From contig CAAGAU010000046.1 in NCBI GenBank assembly GCA_900767885.1, forward strand, positions 1 through 61,309: 61,309 nucleotides of DNA. Reading direction: 5' to 3'. A program made the position numbers and the translations under genes. Source of the DNA: Clostridia bacterium. Its GTDB lineage: Bacteria > Bacillota > Clostridia > Christensenellales > Borkfalkiaceae. Position 1 is the first letter of the stretch. Each line of letters opens with the position of its first letter. Shown here in pieces: positions 36,835 to 45,355 of the stretch. The notes under the pieces were generated by a model that saw nothing but the letters and a program-made list of their open reading frames with translations, ran no database searches and was not told the DNA's origin.

Positions 36835-38027
36835 TTCAACTTGAATTTAGCAACCCTTACCGCAAGACTTTTGCCGTATTCAAAGGGTTCGCACACGAAC
36901 GAATTGTCGGTTTTCAAGTTGATTTCCTTGCCGCTGTCAAGCCACTCGGCGTCGACTATTCTTTTGTCGGTGTTAAGCGTTACCGTCTTGCTTTCGCCGA
37001 ATTTCGCCACGTTACAATTCGCGCTCATTAAAACGCCTTTTATAGCGGCGTAATAGTATTCGCCGTCGGTCATCATATCGGCGTTTTCGGCAGTCAAATC
37101 TGTAGATTTCGCCTTATAGATAAAGTTTTTATTTTCTTTTATCCACATACCTATACGCTTAAACGCGGCTTTTTCGCCCTCGTCCATTTCGCCGTTGCCT
37201 TTAAGTCCCGAATTTAAAAGCAAGTTGCAATCGTATTTACGGCAATCTACCAAAGTTTCAATCAATTCCTTCGGTGATTTTAAGCAAATATCGTATTTTG
37301 CGTATCCCCAATGGTCGGTAAGAGCGTCGCACACCTCGCCCGCGATAGGCTTTTCAGAGGTGTCGACGAACGCAGGTTTACCGCGCTCGAAAGTAACGCT
37401 GTCTATTTCTTTATGACCCGTTTGCCCGAGCGCGTTAAGTCCCGTATTATTTATAATCATCGCCTCGGGTTGATATTTTCTTATCGTGCCGTAAATTCTG
37501 TCCTCCTGCCAGTCCTCGTTCGGCTTATCCCACATTCCGTCAAACCAAAAACCGCCTATCTTGCCGTAGTTTTTGCATAAAATCTCTATGCTTTTATCGA
37601 GATAGTCTATATACTTAGGGAAGTCGTTATTATAATCGGGGTTATGCCAGTCGAGCAAAGTATGATAGAAGAAAGGAATTATTCCCTCTTTATTGCACTC
37701 GTCCACGAATTCGCGGATAAGATCTCTGCCCGTGGGAGAATGCGGAGCGTCGAATTCACTAAGACCGCGGGTATCGTACAGAGAAAATCCGTCGTGGTGG
37801 CGAGTGGTGAGCGTAATATACTTACACCCCGCGTCTTTTGCGGTTTTTACAAGGTTTTTAGCCCAGTTTTTGGTTATTTTAAACTTATTTATCGTATTTT
37901 CGTACTCATTCTTATCGGGAACGTATTGCATATAATACCATTCGCCCCTGCCGATAACGCTGTACAGCCCGAAATGTATAAACATTCCGAAACCTAATCT
38001 TTTAAAATTCTCGATATATTCGTACAT
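36831..38027 (-). CDS. GH29 alpha-L-fucosidase, cytoplasmic
   Basis: Removes alpha-linked L-fucose by a retaining mechanism. The 398 residues form a TIM barrel with GH29 hallmarks: FGMFIHFGLYSVIGRGEWY (13-31), YITLTTRHHDGFSLYDT (70-86), FFYHTLLDWHNPDY and GGFWFDGMW, with Asp163 as the expected nucleophile. A small beta domain closes the protein. Without a signal peptide it acts on imported oligosaccharides. It starts 1 base after the SGNH-phosphohexomutase fusion gene, so both are one operon. Confidence 0.93.
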   Translation of the reverse strand: MYEYIENFKRLGFGMFIHFGLYSVIGRGEWYYMQYVPDKNEYENTINKFKITKNWAKNLVKTAKDAGCKYITLTTRHHDGFSLYDTRGLSEFDAPHSPTGRDLIREFVDECNKEGIIPFFYHTLLDWHNPDYNNDFPKYIDYLDKSIEILCKNYGKIGGFWFDGMWDKPNEDWQEDRIYGTIRKYQPEAMIINNTGLNALGQTGHKEIDSVTFERGKPAFVDTSEKPIAGEVCDALTDHWGYAKYDICLKSPKELIETLVDCRKYDCNLLLNSGLKGNGEMDEGEKAAFKRIGMWIKENKNFIYKAKSTDLTAENADMMTDGEYYYAAIKGVLMSANCNVAKFGESKTVTLNTDKRIVDAEWLDSGKEINLKTDNSFVCEPFEYGKSLAVRVAKFKLK

Positions 38028-38028
38028 A

Positions 38029-40287
38029 TTATTTATTAAAATTTTCCTCTACGCTTATTTTTACTTCTTGCAAAAGTTTTTCGGCGTCGTTTTCGCTTTT
38101 AGCCTTTACCTGATAATAAAGTTTGAGTTTCGGCTCCGTTCCGCTCGGACGAACGGTAACTTTTATATTCTCGCCCGTAAAAGACAAGACGTTGCTCATC
38201 GGCAAACCGTTTATGCCGAGCGAATAGTCTTTTACCGCAACTTTTTCGCCGCAAAGTTCTTTCCACGGCTCGTTGCGCAACGAGGATATTATTTCATCCA
38301 TTTGCGCCTTACCCTTTTCTCCGGGGAAACTTACGGACTTTAACGCCGTTTTATAATAACCGTATTTTTTATAAAGTTCGTCGAGTTTGTCTGCGAGCGT
38401 TTTGCCCCGTAAACCGTAATACGCCGTCATTTCCGCTATTATCATCGCCGCGGAAACGGCGTCTTTGTCGCGGGCGTGAGTCCCGACGAGATAGCCGTAA
38501 CTTTCTTCCATTCCGAAGACGTATTCTTCGTTTTCGGATAGTTTATCTATCGTTTCGCCTATATACTTAAACCCCGTAAGTACTTCTTTCACTTGCGCGC
38601 CGTAACTTTTCGCTATATCCTCCGACATATCCGAAGTTACTATCGTTTTAACGACTACGGGAATTTTATCCGTCTTTTTACGCAAAGAAAATATGAAATC
38701 TTCCATTAAAACGCCCGTTTCGTTACCGTTGAGCAGTTTTAACCCGTCGTTAGTCTTTACGGCAATGCCGATTCTGTCCGCGTCCGGGTCTGTAGCGAGT
38801 ACCAAGTCGGCGTTTTCCTTTTCGGCGAGTTCCGCCGCAAGTTTAAGCGCGGTTTTTTCTTCGGGGTTGGGGTAAGGACATGTGGGAAAGTTTCCGTCGG
38901 GATTTTCCTGCTCGGGTACGACCGTTACGTCTTTCACGCCGATGATTTTTAAAATCGACCTTACGGGAATATTGCCTGTGCCGTTGAGCGGCGTATAAAC
39001 TATTTTCGGCGTTTTTACGCCGTCTAAATCAAGCAGCGAATATTTTTGAATTTCCCTTAAAAACTCATTTAAAATGCTATCGTCCAAAACCTCGATAATC
39101 GACTTATCAGCGCGTATTTCTTCAAAGTATCCGCACTTTTCAATTTCGGATAAAATCTCTTTTGCCGCGCCGTCGGTTATCTGGCAACCCTTTTCGTTAT
39201 ACACTTTATAGCCGTTATATTCTTTGGGATTATGGCTTGCGGTTATAACTATCCCCGCAGAAGTTTTTAAATATCTCACCGCAAACGAGAGTACGGGCGT
39301 GGGCGTAAGCGTGTTGAAAACGTAAGTTTTTATACCCGCTCCGCTTAAAATATCCGCCGCGAGAAAAGCAAACTCGCGCGACATGTTTCTGCTGTCGTAA
39401 GCGATAACCGCGCTTTTGTTTTCGGTAGCCGTTTTATTTATATACGCCGCAAGACCGCGCGTGGCGCGCCCCACGGTGTAAATATTCATGCGATTGGTTC
39501 CCGCGCCGAGTTTACCGCGAAGCCCTCCCGTTCCGAATTTAAGTTCGCAGTAAAAACGGTCGTTTATTTCGTCTTTAACGCTCTTTATCTTCAGGAGTTC
39601 GTCGTGCGTTTTTTCGTCGTTTATAGTGGCGGCAAGCCATTTATGATACTCGTTTAAAGCGATTAAACCGCAACGCGAAACGATAGCGTCTGCAAGCAAT
39701 TTATGCCCCGTAGCGTCAGGATGAACGCCGTCGGCGGTGAGTACGTCGAGTTTATCCGCAGTAATAATATCTCTTAAATCGAGATACTCTACTCCGCGAT
39801 TATCGAGTACCGAAATTTCGGCGTTGATATAGTCGCTTAAAGCGCCCGCCGCGATTTTTTTACAACCGAATTCGCCGTGAGGATCGTCCTCGTTTTTACG
39901 GTGAACGGGTAAAATAAACCGCAACTTTTCTACGCCGTAAACGCCCGAAAGATACTCTATAAGCAAATTAAGCGCGCCGCAAAAAGTATACGGCGTTTCG
40001 TCCGTAATTGCTCCTATGGGCGCGTCGCCGTGTCCGTAGTCGTTAGTTCCGCCGAACACGAAAACGAGGTCGGCTTCTTTTTCCATAGTTTGCGCTCTTT
40101 GCAGAAAGTCCTTATCGAAAGACGGGTCTGCAGACGGTCTTGTTTGTCTTGCGATACGCGTTCCGCCGACGCCGTAATTTAAAACTTCGGCGCCCGTAAG
40201 TTTTTCGATTTGCGCAGTGTACATATTCTCGACCGTGCCTGCGCCCGCTCCTGCGGTTATACTGTCGCCTAAAAAAATAATCTTCAT
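38029..40287 (-). CDS. Fusion protein: SGNH/GDSL hydrolase joined to a complete phosphohexomutase
   Basis: A 752-residue single frame. Residues 1-205 are an SGNH esterase-like domain: GDSI with Ser9, GGTND with Asn82 and DGVHP with Asp186 and His189 complete the catalytic set. Residues about 209-752 are a phosphoglucomutase/phosphomannomutase: FGTGGLRGK (251-259), phosphoserine loop TASHNP with Ser351, metal site DPDADR (500-505), sugar-binding GMEES (592-596) and phosphate-binding RPSGTEP (713-719). The mutase half has no Met at its start, so it is not a separate gene. The likely role is removing acyl groups and interconverting hexose phosphates in the cytoplasm. The ATG at 40287 has no ribosome site. 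It is followed 1 base later by the fucosidase gene. Confidence 0.9.
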   Translation of the reverse strand: MKIIFLGDSITAGAGAGTVENMYTAQIEKLTGAEVLNYGVGGTRIARQTRPSADPSFDKDFLQRAQTMEKEADLVFVFGGTNDYGHGDAPIGAITDETPYTFCGALNLLIEYLSGVYGVEKLRFILPVHRKNEDDPHGEFGCKKIAAGALSDYINAEISVLDNRGVEYLDLRDIITADKLDVLTADGVHPDATGHKLLADAIVSRCGLIALNEYHKWLAATINDEKTHDELLKIKSVKDEINDRFYCELKFGTGGLRGKLGAGTNRMNIYTVGRATRGLAAYINKTATENKSAVIAYDSRNMSREFAFLAADILSGAGIKTYVFNTLTPTPVLSFAVRYLKTSAGIVITASHNPKEYNGYKVYNEKGCQITDGAAKEILSEIEKCGYFEEIRADKSIIEVLDDSILNEFLREIQKYSLLDLDGVKTPKIVYTPLNGTGNIPVRSILKIIGVKDVTVVPEQENPDGNFPTCPYPNPEEKTALKLAAELAEKENADLVLATDPDADRIGIAVKTNDGLKLLNGNETGVLMEDFIFSLRKKTDKIPVVVKTIVTSDMSEDIAKSYGAQVKEVLTGFKYIGETIDKLSENEEYVFGMEESYGYLVGTHARDKDAVSAAMIIAEMTAYYGLRGKTLADKLDELYKKYGYYKTALKSVSFPGEKGKAQMDEIISSLRNEPWKELCGEKVAVKDYSLGINGLPMSNVLSFTGENIKVTVRPSGTEPKLKLYYQVKAKSENDAEKLLQEVKISVEENFNK

Positions 40288-40295
40288 AATAATTT

Positions 40296-40313
40296 ATTCG
40301 ATTTTGTAACCTT
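40296..40313. promoter_or_regulatory. Half-operator between the second AraC gene and the fusion gene
   Basis: ATTCGATTTTGTAACCTTT closely matches the distal half-site plus spacer of the Locus B operators. No second half-site lies 21 bp away on either side. It sits 14 bp upstream of the AraC -35 and 16 bp before the fusion-gene ATG, consistent with autoregulation or repression. Confidence 0.5.
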
Positions 40314-40326
40314 TTTTATAAAAATA

Positions 40327-40355
40327 TTGACTTTTCGATATAATTTTGATATAAT
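40327..40355 (+). promoter_or_regulatory. Promoter of the second AraC gene, near-leaderless
   Basis: TTGACT (40327-40332), a 17-base spacer and TATAAT (40350-40355). Transcription should start at about 40362, only about 3 bases before the ATG at 40365, and no ribosome site precedes it. A second TATAAT lies at 40339-40344. Confidence 0.75.
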
Positions 40356-40364
40356 TACATCGAG

Positions 40365-41228
40365 ATGGAAAATTTATTGTTTAAAGAAAATATGAATCAT
40401 TACGCGTACAAGTACGCGGACAAACTCGATTACGATTTTCACGTAAACGAATTCGACTTTCCCATGCCGCACAGGCACACCGATTATTGGGAGTTTACTC
40501 TGCTTACCAACGGCAGAATTAACAACGTTTTAAACGGTAAAAAGACGTTGGTTACGGCAAATACGGTGTTTTATTCGACCACGAAAGACGAGCATTACAT
40601 AAAGAAAGCGGGTAACGATTCCGTAAGATATATCAACATATCCGTAAGAGAAACTAAAATTTTGCAAATTTTAGGGGTTTTATCCGAAGGTCTTGCCCAA
40701 AGAATGATTGACGATAACCATTATTTTTCTCTGTCGGAAGATTCGGTCAATAAAATAGAGACGATAATTTATAAAATAAACTTACTTGCCTCTAATCAAT
40801 GCGAAACGAAAAACGAATTGCTTTGCGCCGCGCTTTTATGCATACTTCAAACCTACATTTTTACGCGCATAACGCCTTATGCCAAAACCGAGTCGGCGGA
40901 TAGCGAAAAGTGGATGCAAACTCTTTCGGCTTTAACCGAAAAGATGGACTTTCCGACTTACTCCGTAAACGACTTATGCAACAAATTGGGTTATTCCAGA
41001 ATGCAGTTAAACAGACTTTTTAAATTGAAATTCAATAAAAGTCCGCATCAATATTTGATTGACTACAAATTGCGTTACGCAAGAAACCTGCTAAGAAGTA
41101 CGGATATGAAAATTATAGATATCGCGCTCAGCGCGGGATACTCGTCGGCTTCGCAATTTCAGACAAACTTTAAAAACAAATACGGTTTAACGCCGAACAA
41201 TTTCCGTAAACACAGTAAGCGGTCTTAA
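40365..41228 (+). CDS. AraC-family transcriptional regulator, candidate controller of Locus B
   Basis: A 287-residue regulator with a cupin-like N-domain (MPHRHTDYWEFTLLTNGRI, residues about 35-54) and an AraC DNA-binding domain (about 185-285: VNDLCNKLGYSRMQLNRLF and IIDIALSAGYSSASQFQTNF, then NKYGLTPNNFRK). AraC proteins bind pairs of direct-repeat half-sites about 21 bp apart, and such pairs precede both Locus B transcripts. A matching half-site lies just upstream of this gene. It converges on Locus B across a shared terminator. Regulation of Locus B is inference. Inducer unknown. Confidence 0.92.
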   Translation: MENLLFKENMNHYAYKYADKLDYDFHVNEFDFPMPHRHTDYWEFTLLTNGRINNVLNGKKTLVTANTVFYSTTKDEHYIKKAGNDSVRYINISVRETKILQILGVLSEGLAQRMIDDNHYFSLSEDSVNKIETIIYKINLLASNQCETKNELLCAALLCILQTYIFTRITPYAKTESADSEKWMQTLSALTEKMDFPTYSVNDLCNKLGYSRMQLNRLFKLKFNKSPHQYLIDYKLRYARNLLRSTDMKIIDIALSAGYSSASQFQTNFKNKYGLTPNNFRKHSKRS

Positions 41229-41250
41229 ATTTTGCGTATATTCGGAATAA

Positions 41251-41290
41251 ATTTAACAGGGGGCTTTTTAAGCCCCCTGAATTTTTTATT
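41251..41290. terminator. Bidirectional terminator between AraC gene and Locus B
   Basis: CAGGGGGCTT (41257-41266) pairs with 41270-41279 around a TTT loop, with A-rich and T-rich flanks. It ends both the AraC transcript and the long Locus B transcript. The T run reaches the stop of the 868-residue gene. Confidence 0.88.
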
Positions 41291-43892
41291 CGGCGGTTCT
41301 TAAAACGCCTCTTACGTCGGTTGTCCAGACTTTTAACGAAACGCCCGTCTCCTCCTCGTTTACGGGACAATAACTCGTAGTGCGGTTGCTCCAAAGGATT
41401 TCAAACACGTTAGTTCCGGTAAGTTTATCCGCAGAGTGAACAACTTCGCCTTTCTCGTTAGTCAGGGTTAAAGTCCAGGTTCCGTCCTGAGCCTGATCGA
41501 GTTTGAAAATTATCCAACCGTTACCGAGCAAAACCCTGGCGGGGTTGTCGAGTTGATATCTGCCGTTGGTTTTCATTGCAAACGAAACCGTAGAGTATTC
41601 GGTTATATCCGCTCTCGAGAAATACATTCCGTGAATAAACTCTTCCTTGTTTGCAGCCTTAGGCGCGCTCTTATACGAGTATACGTTTACAAATCCCGCG
41701 GGCGCAACCTCGCTTGTCTTTACCACCGCGATGCTCGCGTCGCTCGTGTTGCCGTAAACGTTATCGGAAATAAGTGTACCTTGCGGCGCAGCGGGTGCAA
41801 GACCTTTTTTACCGCGAATTTCGGTAATAGTGATTTCCGACGGAACGCAATCTTTAACGGATGCGCCTTCTATCGAACTGTCGCGCGTATCCATTTCAAA
41901 AGTAAGAAGTTGGTTAAGCGTGGTTACGTTACTACGAGTGGTGGTCTTTCCGTCAAACGAAACTTTCCATTCCTGAGCAGCCGTTTTATTCGCCTCCACC
42001 TTTAACCATTGTCCGTTAGCATTGAAATAATGGTTCCATCCGTCGAACAATATCCAACTGCCGGTTACTTTAACGTAAAATTCAAGGTAGTTATACGCGG
42101 TTATATCGGTGTCGGCAACCGACGCTTTTGCTGTACCTGCAACAGGCGTCCCCTGCGCTTTATAATGATAAGCCTTATCAAACCCGAGTACGGTATCGGC
42201 AGTTTCCGTAGCGTCGGTTATAGCCTTTTGAACGACTACTTTGCCAAGTTTATTTGCGTCGAGAACTCCGCGAACTTCGGTAGAATATACCGCAAATTCG
42301 CCTTCGTCGGGAGCGGTAATATTAAATCCTACCGCCCTTGCATGCCATAAAATATCGCAAAGAGCAGTACGAGCCACACTATCGTTAAAGTCGGATATTA
42401 CGCTATCTCCGCATTTAACGTTTATATGCCATATACCGCCGTTATTAGTCAGCGTATAAACAACCCAGTCGTTATAACTTGCTTTTATTGCGTCTCCTCC
42501 GACGGTAGTATCGCAACTGAATATGCCGTTGGATTTAAGTGCAAACGTAATCACCGAATAATACGTAACGTCGGAATGAAGGAAACGACCGTGAAGATAT
42601 TTTTTACCGTTATCGTTAAACCCCGAAGTCATTTTCTGAACGGTTTTAAACCCTTCGGGAGCGACTACGTCGTCGGCACCGCTCCAGTTGCCCATGAAAG
42701 CGCCGAGAGCCGTTGTACCCGGACATCCTCCGTCGTCGTAAGCGCGGTCGCTTACAACCGATTTTGCCGCAACTTTCGGAATTATATAAGTATACTCTGT
42801 TATCGCGGAGGGATGTTCGCTCCAACCTATAACTTCGTAAAGTCCTTGCGCGGCTAATTCGTCGGCAGCATCTTTAAGCATTGCTTCGGTAACGGCAGTA
42901 CCGTGTTCGACCTTATCAAGACAATAGAACACGTCGCCGTTTACTACGAAGTTTACCTTATAGGTATTTATTTTAAGACCTTTAACGATAACGGTTATAT
43001 CTGCCTTGGGGTTATCTATAACGTATGCGCCGTCAACGGGTAAAACTTCTCGTTCTTCGCCGTCGCCGACTTTTACGAATACTTTAACGCCCTCTTTCGA
43101 GTTGCTGTACTTATCCGAAACGGTAAAGGCTATCGTGTACTTTTCGTTGGCGTATGCAATCTCCTCCTTAGCCTTGTCGATAGCGTCGGCGGCAACGCCT
43201 TCTACCGTGTAAATCGCGTTATACGTCAATACCTTTGCGCCTTTAACTTCTATAACAAAGCCTGCCTTAACCGCTTTTACGGTATAATAACCTTCCGCGT
43301 CGGCGGTAACGGCAACGCCGTTTACCAAAACCTCGAAATCGTCGGCCGCCGTATAACCCTCTTCAAACCCTACTTTAAACTTGTAATCGCTGCCGACGGT
43401 CGCTTTTTCTTCGCCGACAAAATTTACGCCCGTACAAAGCGATTTCGTAACGTTTACGAGTTTATCTTCATAAGTAACGGTTATTACTATATCTCCGTTT
43501 ACGGCGGCAATCTTGTAACCGTCGTCGGTAGTTTCTACCGTTGCGTTTTGTCCGCCCATAGTAGCGGTAACGGTTAAAGTACCGTGAGCGCCCGTGGCTT
43601 TTGCTACTACGAAAGTATAATCTTCGCCCTCGGTAGCCTTATTCTCGCCGTCGAAAGTATACTTATCGGAAGTAGCGGGAGCGGTTACGGTAAACTGTTT
43701 TTTAACGGGTTGTTCTTGAGAACCCGTATCGCCCGACCCCGTATCGGAACTTGACGGTTGTTCGGAAGTCGAGGTGTTATTTCCCGTGCTTTCGGACGTT
43801 TTGCCACCGGAGCATCCTGCGAAACAAAACGCCGCTATGACGAGCGAAAGTATCGCAACGATAAATCCTGAAAACATTTTTTTGCTTTTCAT
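41286..43892 (-). CDS. Surface lipoprotein with InlB-like units and three copies of an unassigned repeat domain
   Basis: An 868-residue lipoprotein (lipobox FAGC, Cys27) with a Ser/Thr-rich linker (29-62). Residues 66-370 contain short InlB-like or Ig-like units. Then come copies of a roughly 155-residue domain: copy A about 385-544, divergent copy B about 545-700, copy C about 705-864. Landmarks are YLHGRFLHSDVTYYSVITFALK, a Trp-rich middle (WHINVKCGDS) and YSTEVRGVL. The same domain occurs three times in the 1373-residue DUF4838 protein. I cannot assign it to a named family; a carbohydrate-binding role is inferred. The ribosome site is AAGGAGG. Last gene of the Locus B operon. Confidence 0.7.
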   Translation of the reverse strand: MKSKKMFSGFIVAILSLVIAAFCFAGCSGGKTSESTGNNTSTSEQPSSSDTGSGDTGSQEQPVKKQFTVTAPATSDKYTFDGENKATEGEDYTFVVAKATGAHGTLTVTATMGGQNATVETTDDGYKIAAVNGDIVITVTYEDKLVNVTKSLCTGVNFVGEEKATVGSDYKFKVGFEEGYTAADDFEVLVNGVAVTADAEGYYTVKAVKAGFVIEVKGAKVLTYNAIYTVEGVAADAIDKAKEEIAYANEKYTIAFTVSDKYSNSKEGVKVFVKVGDGEEREVLPVDGAYVIDNPKADITVIVKGLKINTYKVNFVVNGDVFYCLDKVEHGTAVTEAMLKDAADELAAQGLYEVIGWSEHPSAITEYTYIIPKVAAKSVVSDRAYDDGGCPGTTALGAFMGNWSGADDVVAPEGFKTVQKMTSGFNDNGKKYLHGRFLHSDVTYYSVITFALKSNGIFSCDTTVGGDAIKASYNDWVVYTLTNNGGIWHINVKCGDSVISDFNDSVARTALCDILWHARAVGFNITAPDEGEFAVYSTEVRGVLDANKLGKVVVQKAITDATETADTVLGFDKAYHYKAQGTPVAGTAKASVADTDITAYNYLEFYVKVTGSWILFDGWNHYFNANGQWLKVEANKTAAQEWKVSFDGKTTTRSNVTTLNQLLTFEMDTRDSSIEGASVKDCVPSEITITEIRGKKGLAPAAPQGTLISDNVYGNTSDASIAVVKTSEVAPAGFVNVYSYKSAPKAANKEEFIHGMYFSRADITEYSTVSFAMKTNGRYQLDNPARVLLGNGWIIFKLDQAQDGTWTLTLTNEKGEVVHSADKLTGTNVFEILWSNRTTSYCPVNEEETGVSLKVWTTDVRGVLRTAE

Positions 43893-43927
43893 ATATTTCC
43901 TCCTTGCCTTTTCGGCAATTTTTTAAC

Positions 43928-45343
43928 TTATTTTAAGGTCGGAAGTTCGTCGGGAACGATATTCCATATATCGGAATCAAACGCCGAATACGCCCTGTAA
44001 GCGGTTTCGGCAAGACTTTCGCAAATATAGTTTGCGCTTATAACGCCGCCCGTGTCGTATTTGCCGCCGACCAATTCTACCGCTGCGCCGTGAGCGTAAG
44101 TTACCACGTTGGTTATTTTACCGCGAGTACCCCAGTAGTACGCGCCGCCTACCACCGTTCCGCCGGAAAGCGTGCCGTTTGCACCTCTCATTTCGATGAA
44201 AATATTTTCAAAAGTTCCGCCGTAAAGAGTCCTCACCAAGCCGTAATTAACTTGGCAGGCGTAAGTCGCGCTTATAGCAATGTTTTTAAACGAACAATCT
44301 CTTAACGCTCCGGCTGCGGTCGCTTTATCGACCCCGCCGTTATCGGATATAATCTTGCTTAAATCGGAATTTAAATCGTGTGTGGTAACGATGTCGGCAA
44401 GCACGGACCCTGTTTCGCACTGCGAGGTAAACTCTACGTTTTCAAACGAGATATTATAAACGCTCGCACCCCAGACGTTACCGAATACGGACGATATCCT
44501 GCGCGTAAGTTTTATATCGGAAACCGTTTTCATATTTCCGTTGACTTCGGCAGAAAAATAATTTTCGTCCTCGTAAAGGGGAGAAATATCGTAAGCCACG
44601 CCGCGCATACTTATATGATTTGCAAGATAAAACCTTTTGGTATTATCCGTCATATAATCTTCCGACTTAATCATATCGAGCCACTCTTCGGGGGTGGAAA
44701 TCGCCGCGGTATATACGTCCGCAACGACTTTTATCGAAAGCGCGCCCGAAGTTACTTCTATTTCGGTTTTACCCTCTTTTACGGCGGTCATCGTGCCGTC
44801 GGCGGCAACCGTAACTACTTGTTCGTTAAGACTTTTAAAAGTTACGGGGTCTTGAGATTTCACCTCTCCGCTCTCGGTTTTATTATATACAGCCGCGTCT
44901 ATCTTAGTCGGAATCCTATCCGATAAAGCGAGCATATAAGTCGATTTATCGGCTTTTAAATATTCCGACGCGTTTTGCGATACAACGGTAACGACGCAGG
45001 TTGCCGACCTTTTGCCTACGGTGGCAGTTACGGTGGAAGAACCCGCCGCTTTGGCTATAATCTTACCCGAAGTAACCGATACCACCGCTTTGTCGCTCGA
45101 CTCCCACTTAATTCTTTCTTTAGACTCGGTCGTCGCAATAAGCGTAGCGGTTTCGTCCTCTGCCAGCGTAAGTTCGGTTTTATCGAGCGTTATATCGTAT
45201 TCCTGCTCCTGCGAGCCGCCGTTGCCGCCGCCCGACGACGAGTTGTCGCCGTTTCCTTTCTTTTTGCACCCGACGAGCGAAAACGACAAGGCGGTAACGA
45301 ATACGAGTAAAAATACGAATGATTTTTTAATAATTCTCTTCAT
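43928..45343 (-). CDS. Surface lipoprotein with two bacterial Ig-like (Big_2) domains
   Basis: A 471-residue lipoprotein (lipobox LVGC, Cys26) with a Gly/Ser linker. Residues about 48-120 form a Big_2 domain (YDITLDKTELTLAEDETATL to KIIAKAAGSSTVTATVG). A second follows to about 210. The rest is beta-rich with NISFENVEFT and DCSFKNIAIS, resembling GLUG or short beta-helix turns. The ATG at 45343 has AAGGAG upstream. It is probably a surface binding protein of the locus; no catalytic residues are apparent. Confidence 0.7.
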   Translation of the reverse strand: MKRIIKKSFVFLLVFVTALSFSLVGCKKKGNGDNSSSGGGNGGSQEQEYDITLDKTELTLAEDETATLIATTESKERIKWESSDKAVVSVTSGKIIAKAAGSSTVTATVGKRSATCVVTVVSQNASEYLKADKSTYMLALSDRIPTKIDAAVYNKTESGEVKSQDPVTFKSLNEQVVTVAADGTMTAVKEGKTEIEVTSGALSIKVVADVYTAAISTPEEWLDMIKSEDYMTDNTKRFYLANHISMRGVAYDISPLYEDENYFSAEVNGNMKTVSDIKLTRRISSVFGNVWGASVYNISFENVEFTSQCETGSVLADIVTTHDLNSDLSKIISDNGGVDKATAAGALRDCSFKNIAISATYACQVNYGLVRTLYGGTFENIFIEMRGANGTLSGGTVVGGAYYWGTRGKITNVVTYAHGAAVELVGGKYDTGGVISANYICESLAETAYRAYSAFDSDIWNIVPDELPTLK

Positions 45344-45355
45344 TTTACTTTCTCC

